A stretch of DNA of 64,000 nt from Xenorhabdus mauleonii. Lineage in GTDB: Bacteria; Pseudomonadota; Gammaproteobacteria; Enterobacterales; Enterobacteriaceae. Within the stretch, counting starts at the first letter, position 1, and each line of letters opens with the position of its first letter. A program made the translations under genes and the position numbers. This document shows positions 19,122-29,230 of this stretch, piece by piece. Location: positions 1-64,000 of the forward strand of contig NZ_FORG01000021.1 of assembly GCF_900113945.1 (NCBI RefSeq), in the 5' to 3' direction. The notes under the pieces were generated by a model. The model was given only the letters and a program-made list of their open reading frames with translations. It was not told the DNA's origin and did not search any database.

Positions 19122-20576
19122 ATGCCGCGTTTTCATAAAAAAAACTTGTCCGCTGTTGTGGCTATCACACTGATGATGGGAGCAAATGTTTCAGGTTGGG
19201 CAATTGGCAGTTCGAATCACATCGTGGCGCAACAGCGCGAAGCTCAGGGTGATATCACCAAATTTGGCGGCGCCCGCCGTTTTACTGAAGATCAGACTGG
19301 TGCACTCAAAGCGGCATTGAACAATACTAAAGCTAAAAATGTGATTTTGTTCATTGGTGACGGTATGGGAGATTCTGAAATAACAATTGCGCGTAATTAT
19401 GCAGAAGGTGCGGGAGGATCCTTTAAAGGTATTGATGGATTGCCGTTTACTGGGCAATACACGACTTATTCATTGAATAAGAAAACTCATGAACCTCATT
19501 ATGTTACAGATTCTGCTGCTTCAGCCACAGCCTTTGCAACAGGAGTCAAAACGTATAACGGTGCCGTGGGTATTGATGTCTTCGGCCAAGCTCACCAAAC
19601 TATTTTAGAGTTGGCTAAAAAGAACGGTAAAGCAACCGGAAATGTGACGACAGCGACAGTGCAAGATGCAACACCAGCGGCTATGTATGCACATGTGACA
19701 CAGCGCAAGTGCTATGGGCCAGAAGAAGTTTCGAAACAATGTCCAACAGATGCTGTAGAAAATGGAGGTAGAGGTTCCATTACTAAGCAATTAGTGATGG
19801 CACGTGCTGATGTGACATTGGGTGGCGGTGCAAAATATTTCGATCAAAAGTCAGTATCCGGTGCCAATGCAGGAAAGACGTTGAAAGAGCAGGCACTGGA
19901 GCAAGGTTATCAATGGGTGACTGATGCGGCATCATTAGCCAGCGTTAAAGAAGCCAATCAACAAAAGCCGCTATTGGGTCTCTTCCATAAAGAAACGATG
20001 GATGTTGCTTGGCAAGGGCCAAAAGCGGTTTACCGCGGTAACATTAATGAAGCGCCAATCAAGTGTGAAATCAATTCTAAATTGGATCCTAATGCGCCGA
20101 CATTAGAGCAAATGACAGAAAAAGCGATTGATTTACTTAAAAAGAATGAAAATGGCTTTTTCCTGCAAGTTGAAGGTGCTTCGATTGATAAACAGGCTCA
20201 TAAGGCCAACCCTTGTGCACAGATTGGTGAAACTGTCTCATTAGATAAAGCCATTCAAGTTGGCCTCAAATTTGCGAAAGAGCATGGTGATACGTTGGTT
20301 ATTGTGACGGCTGATCATGCGCACACCAGTCAGATTATCGAACCTAACATGAAATCACCTGGTTTAACCCGTTCTCTCATTACTAAAGATGGCGGGATCA
20401 TGACAGTCAATTATGCGACATCAGAAGATAAAGATGAACAGGGGCATACAGGTACACAGCTACGCGTTGCCGCTTATGGCCCACAAGCTGCCAATGTTGT
20501 TGGTTTGACTGACCAGACTGATCTGTTTTTCACGATGCGTGATGCGTTGGGTTTAAAAGATAATGGCAACAAATGA
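19122..20576 (+). CDS. phoA: alkaline phosphatase, copy 1
   Basis: A secreted 484-residue periplasmic phosphomonoesterase with an N-terminal signal peptide ending near WAIG. The catalytic set is complete compared with E. coli PhoA: metal-binding [10 protein letters not shown], nucleophile Ser in [16 protein letters not shown], the Arg in [28 protein letters not shown] and the last His in DEQGHTGTQ. It is slightly longer than E. coli PhoA (471). Only one CTGTCAT half-site (19046-19052) is seen upstream, not a full Pho box, so PhoB control is uncertain; the divergent MarR gene is the obvious local regulator. Confidence 0.95.
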   Translation: MPRFHKKNLSAVVAITLMMGANVSGWAIGSSNHIVAQQREAQGDITKFGGARRFTEDQTGALKAALNNTKAKNVILFIGDGMGDSEITIARNYAEGAGGSFKGIDGLPFTGQYTTYSLNKKTHEPHYVTDSAASATAFATGVKTYNGAVGIDVFGQAHQTILELAKKNGKATGNVTTATVQDATPAAMYAHVTQRKCYGPEEVSKQCPTDAVENGGRGSITKQLVMARADVTLGGGAKYFDQKSVSGANAGKTLKEQALEQGYQWVTDAASLASVKEANQQKPLLGLFHKETMDVAWQGPKAVYRGNINEAPIKCEINSKLDPNAPTLEQMTEKAIDLLKKNENGFFLQVEGASIDKQAHKANPCAQIGETVSLDKAIQVGLKFAKEHGDTLVIVTADHAHTSQIIEPNMKSPGLTRSLITKDGGIMTVNYATSEDKDEQGHTGTQLRVAAYGPQAANVVGLTDQTDLFFTMRDALGLKDNGNK

Positions 20577-20669
20577 TAGGGAAATGAGCCAACAGTTTTT
20601 TTCTTGATGTCTGATGATTCGTTGATATCAGAAGAATTGCATTGAGGGCTTATTTTTCAGGTTGTGATT

Positions 20670-20716
20670 AAACCGCCACCATAAATGATATTGGTAATCA
20701 TTTATGGTGGCGGTTT
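20670..20716. repeat. 20-bp perfect inverted repeat after phoA copy 1
   Basis: The arms, with outer parts AAACCGCCACC and GGTGGCGGTTT, pair perfectly over 20 bp with a 7-base loop. The right arm ends 3 bp before the GTG of the broken small membrane protein gene. No T run follows. The corresponding place in copy 2 has lost the symmetry but keeps a better Fur-like match. Confidence 0.85.
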
Positions 20717-20719
20717 ACT

Positions 20720-21059
20720 GTGGCCCGTATAAAGCTGAATTTGAAGCCAGTTTTTTGGCAAAACGTGACAGGATTTTGGGGGAATGCTGTTATCCAGTTT
20801 AAGCCTGTCAGCACTGATTGTATCAATGTTGCTTATTGCAGGCGCAGACATGGAACAATGTAAAATGAGTATTCAGGGAGCAATGCTTCTGGCACTGGTA
20901 CTGTTTGCCGTCGACAGAAATGAGGCCGCGGCATATGGCTTTGATTACCGGCATCGTTATACGCGAGCGATCTTTTGGATTGGCAATCCCTTGTGGTCAG
21001 AAAGCTTCCTATTCCAGATGGGTTACAGCCATTTTTACAATTTAAGCGCTAAGTGCTGA
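20720..21059 (+). pseudogene. frameshifted first copy of the small membrane protein gene
   Basis: It aligns with the intact gene at 23475-23756 from its GTG start, but a run of five G (20779-20783) replaces four in the intact copy, shifting the frame after about 20 codons. The original frame resumes with MLLSSLSLSALIVSMLL but diverges completely after AMLLALVL, ending in unrelated sequence at a TGA. The 91-codon open frame left is therefore probably not functional. It marks the right end of duplication unit 1. Confidence 0.8.
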
Positions 21060-21114
21060 AAGTGACTCGCTGAAAATTAACAATTAGAGTGAGATACTGA
21101 CTCTGTGGCCACCC

Positions 21115-21558
21115 TCAGGATGGCCGATTATCTTGTGAGTCGGTAACAGAAAAGATAGCTTCGATGAGTTTCTTATTGAGAGAGTCTGATTTTTGTTCTT
21201 CCAATACTTCAAGAATAGCTGTTTCATACACTGATTTAACTTCAATGTATTTCCCTTTTCCGGTACTGGTCAGTACGGTATAGATCCCCCGTTTATCATC
21301 AGGGCAGGTATCGCGGAATGTATAATTATTGCGTTCCAGTCTTTCTACCAACCGACTCACCGAGCTTTGATTTAAATTTAATAAGCTCGCGAGCTCCTGC
21401 ATCCGTAACTCACTTTTGGGAGCGCAGGATAGAAGATGCAATGCCCGGTATTCAGACATGCCAATGTTATATTTGCTCTGAAGACGCTTCGCCACAAAAT
21501 TTTCGGCTGAATCAAAAATATGCTGGAGTTTATGCCATAAAATTAATTGAGAATTCAT
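21115..21558 (-). CDS. MarR-family regulator, copy 2 of a tandem duplication
   Basis: A 147-residue paralogue of the protein at 18451-18894 with the same recognition helix (MQELASLLNLNQSSVSRL). The wing reads PDDKRGIYTVLT, whereas copy 1 has DDKRRIYTVLT: a conserved basic residue in the wing has become Gly, which might weaken DNA contact. It is divergent from phoA copy 2, with a 311-bp gap against 227 bp in copy 1; the extra sequence is AT-rich DNA at the left of the gap. Confidence 0.9.
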   Translation of the reverse strand: MNSQLILWHKLQHIFDSAENFVAKRLQSKYNIGMSEYRALHLLSCAPKSELRMQELASLLNLNQSSVSRLVERLERNNYTFRDTCPDDKRGIYTVLTSTGKGKYIEVKSVYETAILEVLEEQKSDSLNKKLIEAIFSVTDSQDNRPS

Positions 21559-21869
21559 TAGATAAATACCTCAAAAGAATGCAGGTACATGCATTCTTTT
21601 AAATGTTGTAATTATAGACAAGTTTAATCACTTGATTACCTATCCGCCTTGACGGTGTCTTAGTCTTACTATTTTCTTAATAAATTGATTAATTATCAAT
21701 ATATTAAGTTGTTTTTTGTGGCGCTTTGGCGCGCTCTGTTTTGTACATTTTTTGTTAATATCGAATCGTTATAGATTCAAATAACTACTATTTGGTATAT
21801 CAATAATACTTATAGTTTAAGAAGATAATTTCTTTTGCTTTATCTGATTACAAGTTACAAGGAAACTCT
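21559..21869. other. divergent intergenic region between marR copy 2 and phoA copy 2
   Basis: The parts next to each gene resemble the corresponding copy-1 region (for example GTTGTAAT-type sequence near marR and TTCAAATAACT before phoA). A middle stretch around 21640-21760 has no counterpart. No gene, full Pho box or clear operator is seen. Confidence 0.55.
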
Positions 21870-23324
21870 ATGTCGCGTATTTATAAAAAAAACTTACTTG
21901 CTGTTGTGGTTACCACATTGATGTTGGGAGCGAATGTTCCTGCGTGGGCAACTGATGATTCAAACAACATCATGGCACAACAGCGGGTAGCACAAAGCGA
22001 TATAACTAAATTTGGCGGAGCCCGTCGCTTTACTCAAGATCAGACTGAAGCACTCAAGGCTGCATTGAGCAATACCAAAGCTAAAAATGTGATTTTGTTT
22101 ATTGGTGATGGCATGGGAGATTCTGAAATTACGATTGGCCGTAATTATGCAGAAGGCGCAGGTGGATTCTTTAAGGGCATTGATGCGTTGCCATTTACAG
22201 GGCAATACACGAATTATTCACTGAATGAAAAAACACATAAACCGAATTACGCGACAGATTCTTCTGCTTCTGCCACAGCTTTTGCCACAGGAGTCAAAAC
22301 GTATAACGGCGCAGTAGGAGTCGATGTTTTTGGTCAAGCCCAGCAATCTATTCTGGAGCTAGCCAAAAAGAATGGCAAAGCAACGGGGAACATCACTACG
22401 GCGATAGTGCAAGATGCAACACCAGCGTCTATGTATGCACATGTGACACAACGTAAGTGCTATGGGCCAGAAGAAGTTTCGAAAAAATGTCCGGCTAATG
22501 CGCTAGAAAATGGCGGTAAGGGTTCCATTACAGAGCAGTTGTTGGTGGCTCGTGCTGATGTGACAATGGGTGGCGGTGCAAAATATTTCGACCAAAAATC
22601 CGTATCCGGTGCTAATGCAGGAAAGACGCTGAAAGAACAAGCTCTTGATCAAGGTTATCAATGGGTGACTGATGCAGCATCATTAACCAGCGTTAAAGAA
22701 GCCAATCAACAAAAACCGCTATTGGGCATCTTCCATAAAGGAACGATGGATGTTGCTTGGCAAGGGCCAAAAGCGGTTTACCGCGGCAACATTAATGAAG
22801 CGCCAGTCAAGTGTGAAATCAATTCCAAGTTAGATCCTAATGCGCCGACATTAGATCAAATGACAGAAAAGGCGATTGATTTACTCAAAGAGCATGAAAA
22901 TGGCTTTTTCCTGCTAGTGGAAAGTGCTTCGATTGATAAACAGAATCATAATTCCAACCCGTGTGCCCAAATTGGTGAAACTGTTTTATTGGATAAGGCA
23001 CTGCAAGTTGGTCTTAAATTTGCGAAAGAGCGTGGTGATACGCTGGTTATTGTGACCGGTGATCATGGACATGCCAGCCAGATTATCGAACCTGAAATTG
23101 AATCACCTGGTTTAACCCGTTCTCTCATTACTAAAGATGGCGGGATCATGACCATCAACTATGCGACATCAGAAGATAAAGATGCGCAGGAGCATGCCGG
23201 TACACAATTGCGCGTGGCAGCTTATGGCCCACAAGCTGCCAATGTTGTTGGTTTGACTGACCAGACGGATCTGTTTTTCACGATGCGTGATGCGTTGGGT
23301 TTAAAAGATAATGGCAACAAATGA
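21870..23324 (+). CDS. phoA: alkaline phosphatase, copy 2
   Basis: A 484-residue paralogue of the protein at 19122-20576, with a signal peptide ending near PAWA. All ligands are retained: [19 protein letters not shown] (the nucleophile Ser is kept, the next Ala has become Ser), [28 protein letters not shown] and DAQEHAGTQ. The Gly after the metal-binding Glu in copy 1 (EGAS) is Ser here, and other changes lie around the active-site rim. Both copies therefore look active but may differ in specificity or expression. Confidence 0.95.
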   Translation: MSRIYKKNLLAVVVTTLMLGANVPAWATDDSNNIMAQQRVAQSDITKFGGARRFTQDQTEALKAALSNTKAKNVILFIGDGMGDSEITIGRNYAEGAGGFFKGIDALPFTGQYTNYSLNEKTHKPNYATDSSASATAFATGVKTYNGAVGVDVFGQAQQSILELAKKNGKATGNITTAIVQDATPASMYAHVTQRKCYGPEEVSKKCPANALENGGKGSITEQLLVARADVTMGGGAKYFDQKSVSGANAGKTLKEQALDQGYQWVTDAASLTSVKEANQQKPLLGIFHKGTMDVAWQGPKAVYRGNINEAPVKCEINSKLDPNAPTLDQMTEKAIDLLKEHENGFFLLVESASIDKQNHNSNPCAQIGETVLLDKALQVGLKFAKERGDTLVIVTGDHGHASQIIEPEIESPGLTRSLITKDGGIMTINYATSEDKDAQEHAGTQLRVAAYGPQAANVVGLTDQTDLFFTMRDALGLKDNGNK

Positions 23325-23435
23325 TAGGAAAATGAGCCAACAGCCTCTTTTTTTTGATATCTGATGATTCGTTGATATCAGAAGAATTGTATTGAGGGCT
23401 TATTTTCAGGTTGTGATTAATCCGTCATCATATAT

Positions 23436-23454
23436 GATATTGGTAATCATTATC
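23436..23454. promoter_or_regulatory. Fur-box-like site before the intact small membrane protein gene
   Basis: GATATTGGTAATCATTATC matches 17 of 19 positions of the Fur consensus GATAATGATAATCATTATC. It ends 20 bp before the GTG start. The equivalent place in copy 1 matches only about 14 positions. E. coli yjjZ, the probable homologue, is among the genes reported as iron- and Fur-regulated. Confidence 0.65.
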
Positions 23455-23474
23455 ATTTATGGTGGCGGTTTATT

Positions 23475-23756
23475 GTGGCCCGTGTAAAGCAGAATTTGAA
23501 GCCAGTTTTTTGGCAAAACGTGACAGGATTCTGGGGAATGCTGTTATCCAGTTTAAGCCTGTCAGCACTGATTGTATCAATGCTGCTTATCACAGGCGCA
23601 GGCATGGAACAATTTAAAATGAGTATTCAGGGAGCAATGCTTCTGACTCTTGCACTTTTGTTGCATCGCCATACACGCCACTTCCTGTTGATCCCTGCTG
23701 TTATTACCGTTGTTTGTAGTTTATTCGGCACATTACGCTATTTGGGATATTTTTGA
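23475..23756 (+). CDS. small membrane protein, probably YjjZ/DUF1435
   Basis: A 93-residue protein with two to three predicted membrane segments (GMLLSSLSLSALIVSMLLI, then AMLLTLALLLHRHTRHFLLIP and ITVVCSLFGTLRYLGYF). The pattern and the place next to tRNA-Leu genes and rsmC fit E. coli yjjZ (DUF1435), of unknown function. It starts with GTG behind weak signals and has a Fur-like site upstream. It is the intact member of a duplicated pair. Confidence 0.6.
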   Translation: MARVKQNLKPVFWQNVTGFWGMLLSSLSLSALIVSMLLITGAGMEQFKMSIQGAMLLTLALLLHRHTRHFLLIPAVITVVCSLFGTLRYLGYF

Positions 23757-23889
23757 AGCACACTGACGGTTAGTTGATGCACAGACAGTTAACTAGTGCT
23801 TAGTAAGCAAGGGACTGGATAAGGAAAAATCAGGAAGCTAGGTTAGTGAAGTAAAACCAGGGAAAGGAAACAGAAGGATAATGAAACAG

Positions 23890-23976
23890 TGGTGCGAAGG
23901 GGGGGACTTGAACCCCCACGTCCGTAAGGACACTAACACCTGAAGCTAGCGCGTCTACCAATTCCGCCACCCTCGC
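23890..23976 (-). tRNA. tRNA-Leu (anticodon CAG), copy 1
   Basis: Read on the minus strand it runs GCGAGGGTGGCGGAATTGG to GCACCA, with a CAG anticodon in GCTTCAGGTG, a long class II variable arm and an encoded CCA. 87 bp. Confidence 0.97.
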
Positions 23977-24019
23977 AGGTACTGTCTTTATCCGATTTGT
24001 TTAAGTTTGTTATCTGATT

Positions 24020-24106
24020 TGGTGCGAAGGGGGGGACTTGAACCCCCACGTCCGTAAGAACACTAACACCTGAAGCTAGCGCGTCTACCAATTCCGCCAC
24101 CCTCGC
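24020..24106 (-). tRNA. tRNA-Leu (anticodon CAG), copy 2
   Basis: A tandem copy 43 bp upstream on the minus strand. It differs from the other copy in the variable arm, with a G-to-A change in the TAAGGAC stretch (plus-strand view) that alters a stem pair. It corresponds to the leuQPV cluster beside rsmC in E. coli. Confidence 0.97.
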
Positions 24107-24291
24107 ATGTATCAGATACTATCCACTTAAACAGATAGTCTGGAGGCGCATTCTAGAGATTTTACGGCTCGCGTCAATCATTATTTAGTGGAAAACTGCG
24201 TGATTGGTGTAAAAATCGGCATTTTGATATTTGGGGGAAATTGCCTGCTCATTAAACTAAAGCAGGCAAAAGATCATGCTTATTGGGCGAA

Positions 24292-25305
24292 TTACTTTTT
24301 CGTCGCCTGATACACTTTAAACTTACCTGTTTGGGCAATGACCTGATGGTTGCCAAAAGCGCTGTCCAGTAAGTTCGGATAAGGCAGGAATGCGTTCGCA
24401 ACGATCCGCAACTTACCGCCGGGTTTCAGATAACTTGGCGCCATGCGGATCATATCTTCAGCCGCTGTAATTGTTGTCTTCAAGCCATCATGGAAAGGCG
24501 GATTGGAGATTATCCAGTCAAATTTATCTTCAATGGCGGAATACACATTACTGGTTACAACATTACCTTCCAGCTTATTGGCTTTCAGTGTTGCCTTACT
24601 GGATGTGATGGCTGCGGCATTAACATCGCTCAGTGTCAGGGATAAGTCAGGGTTTTTCTTACCCAGCACCGCTGCCAACACGCCTGCGCCAGATGCCATA
24701 TCCAGCAGACTGCCGGAGATAGGAGCATCAAAAGTTGACAGCAGCAGGCGGCTGCCGACATCTAAATCATCTTGGCTGAATACGCCGGGCAGGGTATTGA
24801 CGGTAATATCACCCACTTGATAGCTGTTCCACCAATTGTTTTGATCAAATTGAACCTGACTTTTCAATTGACCATAAAACAGGCTGCAACGGCGGGCAGT
24901 ATCAATTTTGTGGAAAGTCGCGATGCCTTCCATCAGCTTATCAACACTACGTACACCACTGCGATTTTCGCCCACAATAAAGATGTCAGTACCGACAGGC
25001 AGGACAGAAAATAGGTTGCGTAGCTGGAAACGCGCTTCTTGCTTGCTTTTTGGCCAATAATAAATCAGCGTATCACACCCTTTGATGAATGCGCTGTCTG
25101 CTACAAGACCAAATCTGGCATTGTCACCAAGCTGGCGGATCAGAGATTGCCAGTGATGATATTGATTCGTTTGCACTCGCACACTTGCAGCTTCGATTTC
25201 TGTTGCTAGATTGTCCTGAAGATCGCCGGCAAATAGTAGGTGATGAGAACTGAGTTGCTCATGATGGCGCAGGATAACTTCGCTGGCCGGTGTTAATACT
25301 GACAT
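24292..25305 (-). CDS. rsmC: 16S rRNA m2G1207 methyltransferase
   Basis: A 337-residue S-adenosylmethionine-dependent enzyme that methylates the N2 of G1207 in 16S rRNA on the small subunit. The C-terminal half has the SAM-binding motif [15 protein letters not shown] (about residues 200-214) and the catalytic NPPFHDG (about residues 267-273) of N2-guanine methyltransferases; the N-terminal half is the non-catalytic duplicated domain. It is divergent from holD, as in E. coli. Confidence 0.96.
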   Translation of the reverse strand: MSVLTPASEVILRHHEQLSSHHLLFAGDLQDNLATEIEAASVRVQTNQYHHWQSLIRQLGDNARFGLVADSAFIKGCDTLIYYWPKSKQEARFQLRNLFSVLPVGTDIFIVGENRSGVRSVDKLMEGIATFHKIDTARRCSLFYGQLKSQVQFDQNNWWNSYQVGDITVNTLPGVFSQDDLDVGSRLLLSTFDAPISGSLLDMASGAGVLAAVLGKKNPDLSLTLSDVNAAAITSSKATLKANKLEGNVVTSNVYSAIEDKFDWIISNPPFHDGLKTTITAAEDMIRMAPSYLKPGGKLRIVANAFLPYPNLLDSAFGNHQVIAQTGKFKVYQATKK

Positions 25306-25445
25306 CTATGTATAGCTCCTTATAAATCTTTATCAAGTATAACTATCATTGGGCTAAATTGGGATACCATGCCGATTGGCGCAGAGATAAGCCCTCTGAT
25401 AATATGTTACCTGTTATTTTTTTATGGCAGATGGAATAAAACACG

Positions 25446-25856
25446 ATGACGAAGCGTGACAGATTACTTTCCCGATTGGGGATAACCCAATGGGTTTTGC
25501 GTAGCCCAATGGCCTTGCAAGGTGAATTGTCTGTCCTCATCCCTGATTCAACCCGTCTATTGATCATTACCCATGATCATATCGACTTAAGTCATTCGTT
25601 GTTTGCTGATATTTTCACAGCCATGGGAATTGAGGCTTCATCGGTATATTGCATCACGGCAAAAGATGTTGAACTTCTTTCAGAATCAATCCGCTGCCCA
25701 TGCTGGCTGTTGGGGGTTGATATTACCTTATCAATACAAGGGATTTCTTTGAGAAGCCCGGCATTAAATGACTTATCTCTTGATGGGAATGCAAAACGCG
25801 CTCTTTGGCAACAAATTTACCATTATGAAGAATATTTCTCTATTAACTCACATTGA
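25446..25856 (+). CDS. holD: DNA polymerase III psi subunit
   Basis: A 136-residue clamp-loader accessory protein that, with chi (HolC), links the gamma complex to single-stranded DNA-binding protein. It starts MTKRDRLLSRLGITQWVLR, with the N-terminal segment that binds the clamp loader. Its 3' end overlaps the start of rimI by 32 bp, the same overlap found in E. coli, which supports both start choices. Confidence 0.93.
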   Translation: MTKRDRLLSRLGITQWVLRSPMALQGELSVLIPDSTRLLIITHDHIDLSHSLFADIFTAMGIEASSVYCITAKDVELLSESIRCPCWLLGVDITLSIQGISLRSPALNDLSLDGNAKRALWQQIYHYEEYFSINSH

Positions 25857-26274
25857 TCTTTCCGCAGCATTTCAAATAGAACAGGCCAGCCATGCATTTC
25901 CTTGGAGTGAAAAAACCTTTTACTCCAATCAGGGAGAACGTTATCTCAACTATAAAATGACGTTGAATGACCAGATTATTGGCTTTGCGATAACACAATA
26001 CGTTATGGATGAAGCCACGCTATTTAATATTGCCATTCATCCTGAATATCAATCACGGGGATACGGCAGAACACTGTTGTCTTATCTTATCGATATACTG
26101 CCTGAAAAGCAGATAAACACACTTTGGCTTGAGGTGAGGCGCTCCAATCAATCTGCTATTCATCTATATGAAAACTTAGGTTTCAACGAAGTATCCATCC
26201 GCAAGAATTATTACCCGACTGCGGGCGGAAAGGAAGATGCAATTATTATGGCGTTGCCGCTGTTTGGTGGATGA
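25825..26274 (+). CDS. rimI: ribosomal protein S18-alanine N-acetyltransferase
   Basis: A 149-residue GNAT enzyme that acetylates the N-terminal alanine of ribosomal protein S18. It shows the acetyl-CoA motif YQSRGYGRTLLSYLID (about residues 73-88), then LEVRRSNQSAIHLYENLGF and the C-terminal YYPTAGGKEDAIIM. ATG 25825, inside the end of holD, gives the family length; upstream in-frame ATGs would add residues that belong to holD coding. Confidence 0.95.
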   Translation: MKNISLLTHIDLSAAFQIEQASHAFPWSEKTFYSNQGERYLNYKMTLNDQIIGFAITQYVMDEATLFNIAIHPEYQSRGYGRTLLSYLIDILPEKQINTLWLEVRRSNQSAIHLYENLGFNEVSIRKNYYPTAGGKEDAIIMALPLFGG

Positions 26275-26661
26275 ACCGTTCTATGGATGAACAAATTTAT
26301 GGATAAATGGATTTAATGAAAATTCTTGCGAAGCGGTATGCAAAATAATCGGACAAAAAAGACATTCCCAAGCAAATGGCATATAACTGTAGCGAAATAA
26401 GCACCTCAAAATAAATGTACTGTTATGAGTGATAGGTGACCGGTGATGTAGATAAATGAGATCGAAAGAGATTCTTAATTCAACCAGATTAATTAATGGC
26501 TGGCTTATGCATAATCTCAAGCTTTCATTGGTTGTTTATAAATCCAAGTTCAGCGAAAATAAGCGCCAATCACCATTAACATTGACGGATTTGAAAGCAA
26601 AGAGCCTGCTGGACGTTTCCCAGACGGCCTCAATCCGTGTACAAACTAGAAGATCCCATTG
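26275..26661. other. intergenic region where E. coli has yjjG; no gene seen
   Basis: About 390 bp with only short open frames that lack supporting features. The nucleotidase gene yjjG, found here in E. coli, is absent and I see no remnant. The prfC promoter presumably lies here. Confidence 0.6.
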
Positions 26662-28251
26662 ATGTCAAATTCCCAATTCCTGCAAGAAGTCGCTAAACGG
26701 CGCACTTTTGCAATAATTTCTCACCCCGATGCGGGTAAAACAACGATTACCGAAAAAGTATTGTTATTCGGACAGGCTATCCAGAAAGCAGGAACGGTAA
26801 AAGGGCGAGGCTCTAACCAGCACGCCAAGTCAGACTGGATGGAGATGGAAAAGCAGCGTGGTATTTCTATTACCACTTCCGTGATGCAGTTCCCTTACGG
26901 GGATTGTTTGGTAAACCTGCTGGATACCCCCGGGCACGAAGACTTCTCTGAAGATACTTACCGTACTCTGACCGCCGTTGACTGCTGTCTGATGGTCATT
27001 GATGCCGCGAAAGGGGTTGAAGATCGTACCCGTAAATTGATGGAAGTGACGCGCCTGCGTGATACTCCCATCCTGACCTTCATGAATAAACTCGACCGTG
27101 ATATTCGCGATCCGATGGAGTTGATGGATGAAGTGGAAAACGAGCTGAAAATCGCGTGTAGCCCAATTACTTGGCCTATTGGCTGCGGTAAATCCTTCAA
27201 GGGTGTTTATCATCTTTACCTTGATGAAGTGTATTTGTACCAAACGGGCCAAGGTCATACGATTCAGGAAGTGCGTGCGATCAAAGGATTGGATAATCCT
27301 GAGCTGGACGCCGCTGTTGGTGAAGAGTTGGCGAATCAACTGCGTGAAGAGCTGGAACTGGTCAAAGGCGCATCTCATGAGTTTGATCAAGAAGCCTTTT
27401 TGCAGGGTGAATTGACGCCGGTATTCTTCGGTACTGCGTTAGGTAACTTTGGTGTAGACCACATGCTGGATGGCCTTGTTAAATGGGCGCCGAAACCAAT
27501 GCCCCGTAAAACTGATGCACGTGAAGTGATTGCGGATGAAGAGAAATTCACGGGCTTTGTTTTCAAAATCCAAGCCAATATGGATCCAAAACACCGCGAC
27601 CGGGTTGCGTTTTTGCGAGTTGTTTCCGGCAAATATGAAAAAGGCATGAAACTGCGCCAAGTCCGCATTAAGAAAGATGTTGTGATTTCTGATGCATTGA
27701 CCTTTATGGCGGGTGATCGCTCCCATGTTGAAGACGCCTATCCGGGTGACATTATCGGCTTGCACAATCATGGCACTATCCAGATTGGTGATACCTTCAC
27801 CCAAGGTGAGGAGCTGAAATTTACGGGCATTCCTAACTTTGCTCCTGAGCTGTTCCGCCGCATTCGCCTGCGTGACCCTTTGAAGCAGAAACAATTGCTG
27901 AAAGGTTTGGTTCAATTATCAGAAGAAGGGGCTGTACAGGTTTTCCGCCCACTGATGAATAATGATCTGATCGTGGGCGCGGTTGGTGTGCTTCAGTTTG
28001 ATGTTGTTGTGGCTCGCTTGAAGAGTGAATATAACGTTGAAGCGCTGTATGAGCCTGTTAACGTTACTACTGCTCGTTGGGTAGAGTGCAGCGATGTGAA
28101 GAAACTGGAAGAATTCAAACGTAAGAATGAGCAGAATTTGGCACTTGATGGTGGGGATAATTTATCTTACATCGCGCCGACAATGGTTAATTTGAATTTG
28201 ACCAGTGAACGCTATCCTGACGTTTCTTTCCGTAAAACGCGGGAACACTAA
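26662..28251 (+). CDS. prfC: peptide chain release factor 3
   Basis: A GTPase that recycles RF1 and RF2 from the ribosome after termination. The 529 residues equal the E. coli length. GTP-binding motifs: HPDAGKTT (P-loop, near residue 20), [14 protein letters not shown] (G3) and NKLD (G4). ATG 26662 gives [10 protein letters not shown]; a TTG immediately before it is not needed. It stands alone between rimI and osmY, with a terminator downstream. Confidence 0.98.
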   Translation: MSNSQFLQEVAKRRTFAIISHPDAGKTTITEKVLLFGQAIQKAGTVKGRGSNQHAKSDWMEMEKQRGISITTSVMQFPYGDCLVNLLDTPGHEDFSEDTYRTLTAVDCCLMVIDAAKGVEDRTRKLMEVTRLRDTPILTFMNKLDRDIRDPMELMDEVENELKIACSPITWPIGCGKSFKGVYHLYLDEVYLYQTGQGHTIQEVRAIKGLDNPELDAAVGEELANQLREELELVKGASHEFDQEAFLQGELTPVFFGTALGNFGVDHMLDGLVKWAPKPMPRKTDAREVIADEEKFTGFVFKIQANMDPKHRDRVAFLRVVSGKYEKGMKLRQVRIKKDVVISDALTFMAGDRSHVEDAYPGDIIGLHNHGTIQIGDTFTQGEELKFTGIPNFAPELFRRIRLRDPLKQKQLLKGLVQLSEEGAVQVFRPLMNNDLIVGAVGVLQFDVVVARLKSEYNVEALYEPVNVTTARWVECSDVKKLEEFKRKNEQNLALDGGDNLSYIAPTMVNLNLTSERYPDVSFRKTREH

Positions 28252-28277
28252 TCCGTATCTTCTGATTAATTCCTTTC

Positions 28278-28310
28278 AGGGCTGACTATTCTGTTAGCCC
28301 TTGTTATTTC
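28278..28310 (+). terminator. terminator after prfC
   Basis: AGGGCTGAC and GTTAGCCCT pair with one mismatch around a 6-base loop, followed by TGTTATTT. Confidence 0.65.
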
Positions 28311-28462
28311 AATGATATCATCTCATTTAATTTGTATTTAAAGAATAACTCTCTGGTTTAGTGAAAATATACGTTATTTTTTGTAAAAGCCATTTTGTCA
28401 CCAAGCGCTAATTGACATACTGTTTTGGTAACGGTTCTGGCTTATTTATAGAAGGTGGTAGG

Positions 28463-28864
28463 ATGAAAAATATCAAGCGTACGCATTCACTACTGGCTGT
28501 TGTTCTGGGTTCAGTACTGATGACTGGTAGTGTTTTGGCTGCGGAAATTCCCTCTGGGAAAGCTCCGGAGAGCACGGGGCAGAAAATAGGTAAAACCATA
28601 GACGAAGCAGGGAAGAAGGTTGATAATTCCTTGAAAAAAGCGGATGACTATCTGGATGACAGTAGCATCACGGCGAAAGTGAAAGGGAAGTTGCTGGAAC
28701 ATAAAGGAATAAACAGCAATGACATTTCCGTAAAAACTGAAAAAGGTGTTGTTTACCTGTCCGGCTTTGTCAAAAGCAAGCACGAAGCGGTAAAAGTTGC
28801 AGAGATTGCTCATGGCGTGAAAGGCGTCAAATCCGTGAAAAGCTCGCTTGTCATCAAGAAATAA
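28463..28864 (+). CDS. osmY: OsmY-like periplasmic protein with a single BON domain
   Basis: A 133-residue exported protein with signal peptide MKNIKRTHSLLAVVLGS...SVLA, then a Lys-rich stretch and one BON domain (about residues 63-131, with TAKVKGKLLEHKGI and VVYLSGFV). E. coli OsmY is 201 residues and has two BON domains, so this one is short by a whole domain. The place between prfC and yjjU matches E. coli. ATG 28463 is behind GGTGGTAGG. The E. coli protein is stress-induced and chaperone-like in the periplasm. Confidence 0.85.
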   Translation: MKNIKRTHSLLAVVLGSVLMTGSVLAAEIPSGKAPESTGQKIGKTIDEAGKKVDNSLKKADDYLDDSSITAKVKGKLLEHKGINSNDISVKTEKGVVYLSGFVKSKHEAVKVAEIAHGVKGVKSVKSSLVIKK

Positions 28865-28910
28865 TGGATCAAGAAATAATGGGCTGAACAAAGCAGCCAA
28901 CGGTTTAAAG

Positions 28911-28938
28911 GGGTGGCCATAATGAGCCACTCTTTTTT
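28911..28938 (+). terminator. terminator after osmY
   Basis: GTGGC and GCCAC, extended to a longer imperfect stem in GGGTGGCCATAATGAGCCAC, followed by TCTTTTTT. Confidence 0.75.
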
Positions 28939-29230
28939 ATGGTTAAAATAAAATGATTGTGGTGAAAAATCATTGGATAAATTCAGCTTGTTCCTCAAAT
29001 TCTGCCTCAACGACATTTCCCAAAATTTTATTCCCGACAACGCTATTCTCAATAATTTTACAAGGCATGAAAAAATAAAGAGCAGCCAATAATGGATATA
29101 CCTTTGTTTAACCATTCCTTTATTTAACTAAGGCATTATGAACGTGCTATTTCAGCAACAATATACTAATAGATATCCGGTCTATGTATTATGCTTTAAT
29201 GTCGTGATTAACTTGTAGAGGAAGAGGATA
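28939..29230. other. intergenic stretch before yjjU, no gene seen
   Basis: About 290 bp of AT-rich DNA with no supported open frame; it should contain the yjjU-yjjV promoter. Confidence 0.55.

Noticed and set aside
26830..27390. 186-codon minus-strand open frame opposite prfC
   Set aside because: Fully overlapped by a universally conserved gene and with no recognisable domain.
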